Assembly (NCBI RefSeq): GCF_003176895.1
Contig: NZ_QGTD01000018.1
Coordinates: 11,192 to 75,191, forward strand
Origin: Gracilibacillus dipsosauri
GTDB lineage: Bacteria; Bacillota; Bacilli; Bacillales; Amphibacillaceae
DNA: 64,000 bases
Direction: 5' to 3'
The notes below the pieces were generated by a model that worked only from the letters and a program-made list of their open reading frames with translations, was not told where the DNA came from and did not search any database. Position 1 is the first letter of the stretch. Every line of letters starts with the position of its first letter. A program made the position numbers and the translations under genes. Of this stretch, positions 10,401-17,881 are shown one piece after another.

Positions 10401-10512
10401 TCAATATGCAACTGATATCGGATGGGCTTACAAGCAGGTTAATAGGATAAGTAAAACATTTGACCTATTAGATAATTACAATATGCATTTAGATATCCCG
10501 TCTTTTAAGTAA
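7468..10512 (+). CDS. Secreted SH3-repeat N-acetylglucosaminidase (autolysin)
   Basis: A 1014-aa exported wall hydrolase. The GTG start has a strong AGGAGGAG SD. A signal peptide (about 1-25, cleavage after SFA) is followed by a region of about 100 residues and an acidic, Gln/Ser-rich linker (about 170-255). Three tandem A-B pairs of SH3/GW-like domains start near residues 261, 403 and 544 (A: NYF..V...LPVY...YKR.G....WH; B: YDNTSG...GNW..V..GNR.GY). A separate SH3b (about 725-785) and a C-terminal glucosaminidase domain (about 820-1014, GH73/LytD-like) follow. The probable catalytic Glu lies in HSLLETGNGTSELATG (about 859), with VYNVYGIGAYDGCAKRCG downstream. It likely cleaves GlcNAc-MurNAc bonds while the SH3 arrays bind the wall polymer exported by the adjacent TagGH. 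Confidence 0.88.
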   Translation: MLKKIITCSLILFLVLSTITPSFATTESTQNESEEEYQLYRLLEEVSIDDLFVLPKDTLIFAQEEEGHLLIETNGNTFRIDANEVTKLNDSKELGIDKEFINQLLDTEPLEKNVESKSTLHFNETEFTLKEQVDFEVFSLEDSEYVFIAGIPYKISQPNEKVSNSEGELVEEESKVSEEDQKQQQENNTSNELEDPSSDDHTQNKNQETNSVEDDSNQDSIEDGQITKEDKSSSTTSEKKEADSSTFSVKSVDIWTQSTTNYFKVNVYSLPVYINKNGNLIKQAELREGQVYKRTGSLSNWHIIDFGGQSGYVWKDSTSPFSGNLPKNFTNSNYYGDRTITTTNNAVIYDNTSGSLVPYGMLVKNINFPVISEAGNWYKVNYANRVGYIHKNGVKPNFVSSDNYFEVTVHSLPIYESKNGSLVKVGELRKNEVYKRIGTAGNWHAIQFGNKQGYVWSDDTIPANENEMASIANPNNTSGTFTTKDHTVVYDNTSGEMIPIGQISKGNSYPYELIAGNWIKVSFGNRYGYVYKEWVNFNFTSSQNYFRVNEDYLPVYHNVGGSLEKVGHLVENQVYKRTGSKGDWHEIKFGNKVGYVWSKSTQPSSSNAASNWNTNLSDSNTQLIARNGLKIYDNTSGMVLFARVEEGTTIPIIDKVGNWYRVLIGNRIGYFYETGVSDHVYNYTNYNISLNDMVNRQLTYNPQTDDHTYAYVHKDYIRRSGSGYPFTGTVNATSLHVRDIPNGNSYGTIQSGAKVTVVGISSMNSSWYKIKNPYNNYGGWMKADKDQLNYYMNPKNFVNNPVQRLQFLRLDLFSNTSTSQLAKLLVNKGILTGKQSVFYNAAKDAGINEVYLIAHSLLETGNGTSELATGIPVMIERNSSGKPIVEDGVTQVRLATTAEKPDSVVYNVYGIGAYDGCAKRCGAEYAFNAGWTNVDKAIYGGAKFISTDFIKSSVYKQNTLYKMKWNPGFFVGESNSPHQYATDIGWAYKQVNRISKTFDLLDNYNMHLDIPSFK

Positions 10513-10524
10513 TACTACTTACTC

Positions 10525-10566
10525 ATTAATATCGAATCTTTTTAAAGATTCGATATTAATTTTTAT
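10525..10566 (+). terminator. Rho-independent terminator after the autolysin
   Basis: A perfect 16-bp inverted repeat (ATTAATATCGAATCTT, 10525-10540, and its complement 10545-10560) with a TTTA loop is followed by TTTTT. Confidence 0.85.
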
Positions 10567-10586
10567 GTACAGAAGTTAATAAAATA

Positions 10587-10615
10587 GTGTAAAACTATTT
10601 TTAATATGATATAAT
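10587..10615 (+). promoter_or_regulatory. Promoter of the second glycosyltransferase block
   Basis: A -10 TATAAT (10610-10615) is preceded at 17 bp by a weak -35 GTGTAA (10587-10592). It sits between the terminator and the next gene, so transcription probably restarts here. Confidence 0.5.
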
Positions 10616-10653
10616 TTCGAGTGATTATAGTTTGAACTAACTTGGAGGTAAAC

Positions 10654-11838
10654 ATGAGTTCGTTAATAGAAAATGATCAGGACAACAAAGATAAGAACAA
10701 TAAATATTTAATTATAACTAATGCGTATCCTCATGAGGATCAATTATATAGAAATGGTTTTATTCATAGAAGAGTAAAAGCATACCAAGCAAAAGGTCTC
10801 GATGTAGAAGTTTTTGTATTACATGGAGCCTTTCAAACTTTTGAAGAATACACTTTTGATGGTGTACACGTATCCAGAGGTCTAAAAAGTGACTTATATG
10901 CAACACTTTCAGAGACAAAATATAGTAAGATTCTTATACACTTCGTTTCTCAAGATATGATTGATGCTATAATGGATTCTGCACAAGATGTGCCTATTAT
11001 TATCTGGGTGCACGGATTTGAAGCAGAAGCTTGGCACCGCCGATGGTTTAATTTTATGAGTAGTAAAGATGATTTGAAAAGAATACTTCAAATGAAGGAT
11101 TCTTTTTATGAGAATCAACTAAAATTAATGAATTGGCTATATCAAACCAAGGAATTGAACCTTCAATTTGTTCATGTGTCTAAATGGTTCAAAGAACATA
11201 TTGCAGAGTGTGATGCAAGAGCAGTGAGTCAAAATGCGTCCATTATCCCAAATATAGTTGACTCTGACTTGTTCAATTATCAAGAGAAATCAGAAAAACA
11301 AAGATTTAAGGTGCTTTCTATTAGACCTTACGCTTCTCATAAGTATGCTAATGATCAATCCGTAGATGCCGTCTTAGAATTGTCTAAGAGACCGTATTTT
11401 GATCGTCTTGAGTTTGCCTTTTATGGTGAAGGTAAACTTTTTGAAAAGACTTTACTACCTTTAAGAAATTTCGAAAATGTCACACTCCATAAATCTTTCT
11501 TAAACCAGAATGAAATTTCTGAATTACACAAAGAATATGGAATATTCTTATGTCCAACAAGATTAGACTCACAAGGTGTTTCGATGTGTGAGGCAATGTC
11601 GAGTGGACTAGTTCCAATTTCATCTGATATTACCGCTATACCTGAGTTTGTAACGCACAATTATTCGGGTTTATTAGCCAAACCAGAAGATCCAGTAGAT
11701 TTAGCGGATATGATCGAGAGATTATTTTTTAATAGCTCCTTATTTAAAAAATTATCAAAAAATGCATCTGACAGCATAGAGAAAAAATGTAGTCAAGAGG
11801 TAGTAATAAATAAAGAATTGGAGTTGATTTTGTCTTGA
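10654..11838 (+). CDS. Glycosyltransferase family 4
   Basis: A 394-aa GT4-type glycosyltransferase. The N-terminal side has YLIITNAYPHEDQLYRNGF and the central IWVHGFEAEAWHRR. The C-terminal donor domain includes SIRPYASHKYANDQSVDAVL and the nucleotide-sugar binding segment PTRLDSQGVSMCEAMSSGLV (about 307-326), with the EX7E-type acid near CEA. I chose ATG 10654 because GGAGG (10644-10648) is 5 bp upstream; the in-frame TTG at 10642 overlaps that ribosome site. The stop overlaps the TTG start of the next small gene, so the two are translationally coupled. Confidence 0.85.
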   Translation: MSSLIENDQDNKDKNNKYLIITNAYPHEDQLYRNGFIHRRVKAYQAKGLDVEVFVLHGAFQTFEEYTFDGVHVSRGLKSDLYATLSETKYSKILIHFVSQDMIDAIMDSAQDVPIIIWVHGFEAEAWHRRWFNFMSSKDDLKRILQMKDSFYENQLKLMNWLYQTKELNLQFVHVSKWFKEHIAECDARAVSQNASIIPNIVDSDLFNYQEKSEKQRFKVLSIRPYASHKYANDQSVDAVLELSKRPYFDRLEFAFYGEGKLFEKTLLPLRNFENVTLHKSFLNQNEISELHKEYGIFLCPTRLDSQGVSMCEAMSSGLVPISSDITAIPEFVTHNYSGLLAKPEDPVDLADMIERLFFNSSLFKKLSKNASDSIEKKCSQEVVINKELELILS

Positions 11839-12134
11839 CTATTCAAAAAGAAGAGCAAAAGAATGAATTCCATCAATCGGTACAGGATGCAGAGTATTGG
11901 AGATTGATGTATGACGAATTAGAAGATCAAATGTATAAAATGATGAAACTAACTGTGGATTTATTGGAAAAAGAAGCACCAATGGATGAGAGAACATACA
12001 AACGAATAAAAGAATTGGAATTGGATTTAAGAAAATACAAATTATTTGAACATCGGGTAAAGGTAACATGGTTAGGAAAGCTCACGTTGAAATATATAAA
12101 CTTTAAGAAGAAACTCAAAAGCATAATAAAGTGA
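11835..12134 (+). CDS. Small coiled-coil protein with basic LGKL...KY tail
   Basis: A 99-aa protein of unknown function. It is mostly charged and heptad-like (YWRLMYDELEDQMYKMMKLT, then KRIKELELDLRKYK), so a coiled coil is likely. It ends in the basic tail WLGKLTLKYINFKKKLKSII, which also closes the next two large proteins. The TTG start at 11835 overlaps the stop of the previous glycosyltransferase by 4 bp. The genuine-gene argument is this coupling, the shared tail and the tight 16-bp gap to the next gene. It may be an accessory subunit that scaffolds the neighbouring glycosyltransferases at the membrane (inference). Confidence 0.7.
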   Translation: MTIQKEEQKNEFHQSVQDAEYWRLMYDELEDQMYKMMKLTVDLLEKEAPMDERTYKRIKELELDLRKYKLFEHRVKVTWLGKLTLKYINFKKKLKSIIK

Positions 12135-12150
12135 GTCGGGGGAAGTTTAA

Positions 12151-13881
12151 ATGACAACTATTAAAAAAAAAAATAACCGTATAAATATTCTATTATTTGG
12201 CTATATAAACATGAATGTTATGGATGGATCGGCTGTATTTATATCAAGTTTTGCAACAATGCTATCCAAAAATCCAAACATTAATGTTGACCTTGTACTT
12301 GCAAATCCAATCAGAAGAGATCTTTTACTACAACCACTCTACGAATTGGATAATGTTAATATAATTTGTCCTTATGATGATAGTGACCTTTCGGAGAGCG
12401 AATATTCATGGAAGAATAAAAATAGAATGAGCTATTTGGAAGCTAGTGAGGTAATTAATTATTATTGGGCTAAGAAGGATTATGATTGGTTTATTATTAG
12501 AGGTATAGAAGTAGCAATAAAATTAATTGATGTAAATCCAAATATTATAAGTAAATCCATGGTTTATATGACGGGGATTACGGACTCTACACAAGAAGTA
12601 ACAAGTAGTAAGTTAACTGAATTTCAACGCTTAAGGGAATTAGATGCATACATCCTTTGTCAAACAGAAGAAATGAAAGAATTCCTTTTAACAAAAATGG
12701 ATAAGGAACTTTTTGAGGATAAAATCATCCCACTTAATCCTATGGTTCCAGATACAGTGGATGAATTTGAGGATATATTTAATAAAAAAAGTAAGTATTA
12801 TAAATTGTGTTATACTGGGAAGTTTGATAAAGGCTGGAACTCTATCCCGATGGTAGTGGGTTTTAAAGAATTAAAAGAGGATATCCCAGAAGCAACATTA
12901 GAAGTTGCTGGAGATAAATTTAATGTTGATAAGAATAATCCAAACTATGTTAAAGATTTAAAATATTTATTAAAATCGACCAAAAATTTAACTTGGTATG
13001 GAGCTGTTTCTAGAGATGAAGCAAGACAATTAATTATGGCAAGTGACATCGGAATTACTTGGCGAGACACTTCCATGGATACAAGCTTGGAATTGTCGAC
13101 AAAACTTCTTGAATATGGAACATTAGGGAAGGCCGTGGTGTTAAATCCTACGCCAATGCATAAAAAAATATTCGGTGAAGAATATCCTTTATATGCAGAA
13201 ACCTTAGATGATTATATCCATGTTGTGAAACAAGCGATGGAAGATCCAAGTGTATACGAAAAAGCGGCAAGAATTATGTTTGAAGGAAGTAAAAAGTTTA
13301 CTTTTTCAGAGATATTGAATAATTTATTACCATATCTAATTAAGGACAAAGTTAAGGAAGTCTTAAAAGAAAAAGGTTTAGAAATTAGCGATACGGACAC
13401 GGAAAATATTATAACGACTATTCAACTAGATCAAATATATAAATACGATTTGGATAACGGTAAACACTTATATATTTCAAACACTAAAGAGCATAAGAAT
13501 ATATTTAAGGTTTTAGAAGGAATCAGTGAACAAGGTGAAATTTTTGATATAGAACAAATAGGTGGTATATTGTTTCTCTTTGTGAATGATAATGATAAAA
13601 GTTTTTATGAAAATTACTATAAAAACTTTAATATTGATGTAATTAATAATATTGCCATTCGTGTGAACGATCAGAATGCAACAAGTAAGAATAATTACTT
13701 TAAACCAACATCTCTGAAGACACAACTATCGATTGCAGATAATGTGCAATCAGAACAGAGTAGAAGTGATTCTTCACAATTAAACAAAAAATATATGACA
13801 CTTCAAAGTAAATATAATGCTTTAGCAAAATCCAAATTAGGAAGAATTCAATTAAAATATTGGAAAATAAAAAATAAATAA
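12151..13881 (+). CDS. Glycosyltransferase (GT4-like) with C-terminal coiled coil
   Basis: A 576-aa protein. Residues about 10-410 form a GT-B-like glycosyltransferase: INILLFGYINMNVMDGSAVF at the start, a C-terminal domain opening LCYTGKFDKGWNSIPMVV (about 222-239), and a donor pocket around MDTSLELSTKLLEYGTLGKA (about 310-329). Residues about 410-520 are an additional domain I do not recognise. The end is a short coiled coil (MTLQSKYNALAKSKLGRI) with the basic tail LKYWKIKNK. SD GGGGGAAG precedes ATG 12151. It probably adds or extends a sugar on the same polymer as its neighbours. Confidence 0.8.
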   Translation: MTTIKKKNNRINILLFGYINMNVMDGSAVFISSFATMLSKNPNINVDLVLANPIRRDLLLQPLYELDNVNIICPYDDSDLSESEYSWKNKNRMSYLEASEVINYYWAKKDYDWFIIRGIEVAIKLIDVNPNIISKSMVYMTGITDSTQEVTSSKLTEFQRLRELDAYILCQTEEMKEFLLTKMDKELFEDKIIPLNPMVPDTVDEFEDIFNKKSKYYKLCYTGKFDKGWNSIPMVVGFKELKEDIPEATLEVAGDKFNVDKNNPNYVKDLKYLLKSTKNLTWYGAVSRDEARQLIMASDIGITWRDTSMDTSLELSTKLLEYGTLGKAVVLNPTPMHKKIFGEEYPLYAETLDDYIHVVKQAMEDPSVYEKAARIMFEGSKKFTFSEILNNLLPYLIKDKVKEVLKEKGLEISDTDTENIITTIQLDQIYKYDLDNGKHLYISNTKEHKNIFKVLEGISEQGEIFDIEQIGGILFLFVNDNDKSFYENYYKNFNIDVINNIAIRVNDQNATSKNNYFKPTSLKTQLSIADNVQSEQSRSDSSQLNKKYMTLQSKYNALAKSKLGRIQLKYWKIKNK

Positions 13882-13896
13882 GCAATCTTTCACATC

Positions 13897-13930
13897 AACC
13901 TAAGCCGAATAAAATGGACTTAGGTTTTTT
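13897..13930 (+). terminator. Rho-independent terminator
   Basis: The inverted repeat AACCTAAG (13897-13904) and CTTAGGTT (13918-13925) flanks a loop of 13 bases and runs into a T tract. Confidence 0.75.
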
Positions 13931-14029
13931 AATAAGAAATAATGTGTTGTTTCTGAAAAATAGGATAAATTAACAATTAGTGCTGATGATAAACATATAA
14001 CACTCTTCGAAGCTGATAAATGTCAAGGA

Positions 14030-14058
14030 TTGTAAACAAATTATCTAATTGATATACT
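14030..14058 (+). promoter_or_regulatory. Promoter of the methyltransferase gene; decides its start codon
   Basis: TTGTAA (14030-14035), a 17-bp spacer and TATACT (14053-14058). Transcription should begin near 14065, which places ATG 14063 at or before the transcript start and favours TTG 14108. Confidence 0.65.
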
Positions 14059-14107
14059 TAGTATGTTGATTATAATTAATTTGAATAATTATACAAGGGT
14101 GACTAAA

Positions 14108-15232
14108 TTGGAAAAAATTTTAGATAGAATTGCTGAAGCTTATAAAGGAAATTTAGGGGAAGATTTCGGTGTTAAAACAAGAAATAGAATTAACTGGATC
14201 GTTAATAGAGTAAGCGGAAACAAAGTTTTAGATATCGGAACATCGCAAGGAATAGTACCTATTATTCTTGGACGTGAAGGTAAAAAAGTAGATGCTATCG
14301 ATATAGAACAAGACTCTATAAATTATGCAAACGAGCAATTAGAAAAAGAACATAATTCTGTAAAGGATCTAATCAATTTTAAAGTGGCTAATTTTATGAC
14401 AGATGATCAATTAGATAAAGATTATCATACAATCTTGCTCACTGAAGTGCTAGAACATATTGCAGATCCACACAGTTTTATGAACAAAATCTGTAATCAT
14501 TTATCCACTGACGGCAAACTCATAGTAACCGTACCATTTGGAATAAATGACTTCATAGATCATAAAAGAACGTACTATTTAGTGCAATTAAATAATCATT
14601 TGGGTGAATTTTTTTCGATCAATGAAGTTGAATTTCTTGGAAAATGGACAGGGGTTATATGTTCAAAGAAAAACTCGGATATTTCTGAACATCATTCTTT
14701 CAGTGAAGAATTAATTACAAAACTTGAAGATGCTTTTTACTTTGTAGAGAGAGAATACATTAACAGAATCAAAAATATGCAAAACCATATAAGTAAGGAA
14801 ACCTCTCAAAAGAGTCAGCAACAACAAAAAGAATCGGATAATACCATGGAATATTATAAAAAACAGTTACAAGAAGAAAGAATGATAAATGAAGGGTTAT
14901 TAAAGGTTATTAATAAAGAACTAAAAACACTTGTTACGGCAAATAAGAATGCTGATGCAAGATATTTAAATGATATTAAATTTGAAGAAAAAGAAATAAA
15001 CGATCCAACAATATATAAATTAATACAAAATACGGAAAGTTTAAGTAAAGAATTGCAGGAAAGTTTGAAAAGAGAAGAGAATATTCTCTCTGATTTGCTG
15101 ACAGTAACAAATGAAAAAAATAGGCTGAAACAACAAATAAAGAGGCTTGAAAATAGATATTCTGCACTTAGAAATTCAAAATTGGGCAAATTAACAATTA
15201 ATTATTGGAAGTTTAAGAATAAAAGTAAATAA
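14108..15232 (+). CDS. SAM-dependent class I methyltransferase with C-terminal coiled coil
   Basis: A 374-aa protein starting at TTG 14108, with AAGGGTG at 14095-14101; an upstream in-frame ATG at 14063 lies at the predicted transcription start. The SAM-binding motif is VLDIGTSQGIVPIILG (motif I), with acidic AIDIEQDSINYA (motif II) and LLTEVLEHIADP (motif IV); sequence to about residue 190 fits a UbiE/Coq5-type fold. Residues about 205-355 are coiled-coil. The end NSKLGKLTINYWKFKNKSK repeats the tail of the upstream glycosyltransferase. The likely role is methylation of a polysaccharide residue, perhaps capping the chain; this is inferred from context. Confidence 0.82.
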   Translation: MEKILDRIAEAYKGNLGEDFGVKTRNRINWIVNRVSGNKVLDIGTSQGIVPIILGREGKKVDAIDIEQDSINYANEQLEKEHNSVKDLINFKVANFMTDDQLDKDYHTILLTEVLEHIADPHSFMNKICNHLSTDGKLIVTVPFGINDFIDHKRTYYLVQLNNHLGEFFSINEVEFLGKWTGVICSKKNSDISEHHSFSEELITKLEDAFYFVEREYINRIKNMQNHISKETSQKSQQQQKESDNTMEYYKKQLQEERMINEGLLKVINKELKTLVTANKNADARYLNDIKFEEKEINDPTIYKLIQNTESLSKELQESLKREENILSDLLTVTNEKNRLKQQIKRLENRYSALRNSKLGKLTINYWKFKNKSK

Positions 15233-15256
15233 CTGTTTTGCTGGGGAGTAATAAAA

Positions 15257-17488
15257 ATGATGGATAAATTAAAAATTGTAAATCTACAACAAGAAAATAT
15301 AAAAAGACAGCAGCAGAATAAAGAGATACTGGACTATCTCTCAAGCTTAAAAAAAGAATATAAAAGAGACGATAACAGTATATTAAGGAAAAATTTTAGT
15401 AACTACGAGAAATATAAAAAAGGTATAACTGTAATTGTACCTTCTTATCAAGGCCAAAATGTGATAATTAATTGTTTAAAGTCCTTAGAGAATCAAACAA
15501 TGGATAAAGATTTATTTGATATAATAATTGTACTCAATGGTGAATCTAGTTTAACACTTGAGGTTATCAACCAATTTAAAGAAAATCACGAAATGAATAA
15601 TATATATGTTTATGAATCATCAATTGCCAACGCTTCCATCGCAAGAAATATTGCACTAGACAATGCAAATAGAGAATTTATTTTGTTCTTAGATGATGAC
15701 GATTATCTATCTGAAAATTATTTAGAAAAAATGTATCAATATGCAGATTATGATACAGTAGTAATTTCACAAATAGTAGATGTCGATCAAAATAACAATA
15801 AAAATTATGATAATCCTATTAACAATCAAATTAAAAGTGTGTTGGAAAAAGAGATAAATGCTTTTTCAGACTTAAATATGGTTCTTACGATAAATGCATG
15901 CAAATTAATCCCCACCATTAAATTAAATAATCTTCGATATAATGAAGCTCTAAAAAATGGTGAGGATATAGTTTTTTTTACCGAATTTTTTGTTAAGAAC
16001 TACATGAATGTTTATGTGATACCTGCTAGAGAGCAAGTATACTATTACAGATTAATAAGAGATAATTCTGTCTCTAGAAAACAAATGAGCTTTGAATTTA
16101 ATGTAAATGATAGGCTTCGTGTGATTAAGCTTTTAAATGATCTGCTTAGGGAGATGAAATCGTATCAAAATGAAGAGTTCGATTTTATAATAAGTAAGAT
16201 TAATGCACAATCATCTTTTATTAAAAGTTATTTAGAAATAAATTCAAACGAAAGAAAGAAAGTGTTTGATACTATAAGAGAAAAACAGCTGTCTTACTTC
16301 CCTTATCATATTATTAATCGTGGTCAGGCGAATAAATTGATTATTTCTTATTGTTTTCCACCGTATATAGACACTAGTGCAAATGTAATGGCAAAACGCA
16401 TTAGAAATTCAGGAGAAGTGGTTGATGTTGTTTATAATGAAATGGATAGAGTGAGAGTAAAAGATGACAATACTAATATACTAGTGGAGGATTTGATTGA
16501 AGAAAGAATAGAGATATCATCCTACTCTAGTTTTTCCTCATGGAAACCAATAAATGATTTTTGTGAAGAAGGCTTGAGGAAAATTAGCAGTGAAAAACAA
16601 TATAATGAGGTATATAGTAGAGCTTTATGGCCAGGCTCACACTTTTTAGCATATTTATTTAAAAGGCTTCATCCTAACATTAAATGGATTGCGGAATTCT
16701 CTGATCCAATACTATATGATATACATGGTAAAGAAAGATATGCTTCCATTGATTCAAAAAAATTTTTGCGGAATGTGCAAAAAATAACAAAGAAAAGATT
16801 TAAATTACCGAAAGTCAAAAATGATAACTTATTTTTCTGGTGTGAATATTTACCATATTTATTTGCAGATGAATTAGTTTTCACCAATGAGAATCAATTA
16901 AATTATATGATGGATAAATTTCCTGTAAAAAAAATTAAAAATATTATTTTAGAGAAAGTAAAAATAGATAGACACCCGACATTACCAGAAGATTTTTATA
17001 CAATGTATAAGAGTAACTATTCATTAGATGAATCGAAAATAAACATTGCATATTTTGGTAATTTTTATAAGACTAGGAATTTGAATGAGTTATTCGAAGG
17101 CTTGGACAGGCTTGAGGGCAATGTTCGCAACAACTTTAAACTGCATATATTTACATCTAAACCGGATGAACTACAAGAGAACATTCAAAAATATGATTCT
17201 CGCTATAATATAGCTGTGAATAGTTATGTCAATTTTCTCGAATTCTTAAATCTTACAACTAAATTTGACTGTTTAGTTGTTAATGATGCAGTAACGAAAG
17301 ATGAATTACCTATAAATCCATTCTTACCATCTAAATTAAGTGACTATTTAGGTAGCGATAAAAAAATATGGGCAATTTACGAGAGAGGTAGCGTATTAAG
17401 TAGTATGGCTTTACATTATATGTCTGAATTAGGGGATGTCAATCAAGTAGTAAGAGTTTATAAAGAAATGATTACGGATGCTAAGTAA
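15257..17488 (+). CDS. Two-domain glycosyltransferase (GT2 plus GT-B-like)
   Basis: A 743-aa protein. Residues about 55-280 are a GT2 (GT-A) inverting glycosyltransferase: GITVIVPSYQGQNVIINCLK, then the metal-binding acidic cluster FILFLDDDDYL (about 138-148), then NGEDIVFFTEFF. After about residue 350 a second domain begins, KLIISYCFPPYIDTSANVMA, continuing with KWIAEFSDPILYDIHG and INIAYFGNFYKTRNLNELFE, like a GT4/GT-B enzyme. SD GGGGAG precedes ATG 15257. A dual enzyme could add two successive sugars. Its stop is followed by about 260 bp without a clear strong terminator. Confidence 0.8.
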   Translation: MMDKLKIVNLQQENIKRQQQNKEILDYLSSLKKEYKRDDNSILRKNFSNYEKYKKGITVIVPSYQGQNVIINCLKSLENQTMDKDLFDIIIVLNGESSLTLEVINQFKENHEMNNIYVYESSIANASIARNIALDNANREFILFLDDDDYLSENYLEKMYQYADYDTVVISQIVDVDQNNNKNYDNPINNQIKSVLEKEINAFSDLNMVLTINACKLIPTIKLNNLRYNEALKNGEDIVFFTEFFVKNYMNVYVIPAREQVYYYRLIRDNSVSRKQMSFEFNVNDRLRVIKLLNDLLREMKSYQNEEFDFIISKINAQSSFIKSYLEINSNERKKVFDTIREKQLSYFPYHIINRGQANKLIISYCFPPYIDTSANVMAKRIRNSGEVVDVVYNEMDRVRVKDDNTNILVEDLIEERIEISSYSSFSSWKPINDFCEEGLRKISSEKQYNEVYSRALWPGSHFLAYLFKRLHPNIKWIAEFSDPILYDIHGKERYASIDSKKFLRNVQKITKKRFKLPKVKNDNLFFWCEYLPYLFADELVFTNENQLNYMMDKFPVKKIKNIILEKVKIDRHPTLPEDFYTMYKSNYSLDESKINIAYFGNFYKTRNLNELFEGLDRLEGNVRNNFKLHIFTSKPDELQENIQKYDSRYNIAVNSYVNFLEFLNLTTKFDCLVVNDAVTKDELPINPFLPSKLSDYLGSDKKIWAIYERGSVLSSMALHYMSELGDVNQVVRVYKEMITDAK

Positions 17489-17748
17489 GTGCCAATACTT
17501 TCCGCCTATTGAGAAAGCTATAGTTAGGCACGGAGATAACTTTATTATATAAGTCGCAGAAAAATTATAAATGACATTGGAGCAAGGACCTTACTAAAAT
17601 TCAATCTCCACACATATTGAAAAGAACCGAAGGAAAACTACACCATTTGATTAAATACTAAGTCCCTAGCCTCTTTCTCGTGCTATGGACTTATTTAATG
17701 AAAATGTTAAAAACTTATTTCCCTTCAACCCTCAAATACAATAAGTAA
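17489..17748. other. Intergenic region before tagO
   Basis: No ORF of note. An imperfect inverted repeat (TAAATACTAAGTCC near 17652-17665 and GGACTTATTTA near 17687-17697, with a nested AGC/GCT pair) may end the preceding transcript, but no T run follows it. Confidence 0.4.
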
Positions 17749-17776
17749 GTGACAAATACTATAAATGTGATAAAAT
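17749..17776 (+). promoter_or_regulatory. Probable tagO promoter
   Basis: GTGACA (17749-17754), a 16-bp spacer and TAAAAT (17771-17776), about 105 bp before the tagO start. A second possible -35 TTGACG lies just downstream (near 17784), with a poor -10. Confidence 0.4.
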
Positions 17777-17881
17777 AAGATATTGACGGAACTTTTTAGG
17801 AATACTTATTTTAGAATCGATTATAGTAGTAATAACTTATAAATGGAAAGTCAGTACATTTTAACCAAGTAGGTGTATAGA

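Noticed and set aside
14063-14107. ATG 14063 as start of the methyltransferase
   Set aside because: It coincides with the predicted transcription start and has no ribosome site; TTG 14108 has AAGGGTG.
14854-15189. 111-aa open frame on - inside the methyltransferase gene
   Set aside because: It is antisense to Lys/Glu-rich coiled coil, which gives long Phe/Ser-rich shadows; no ribosome site.
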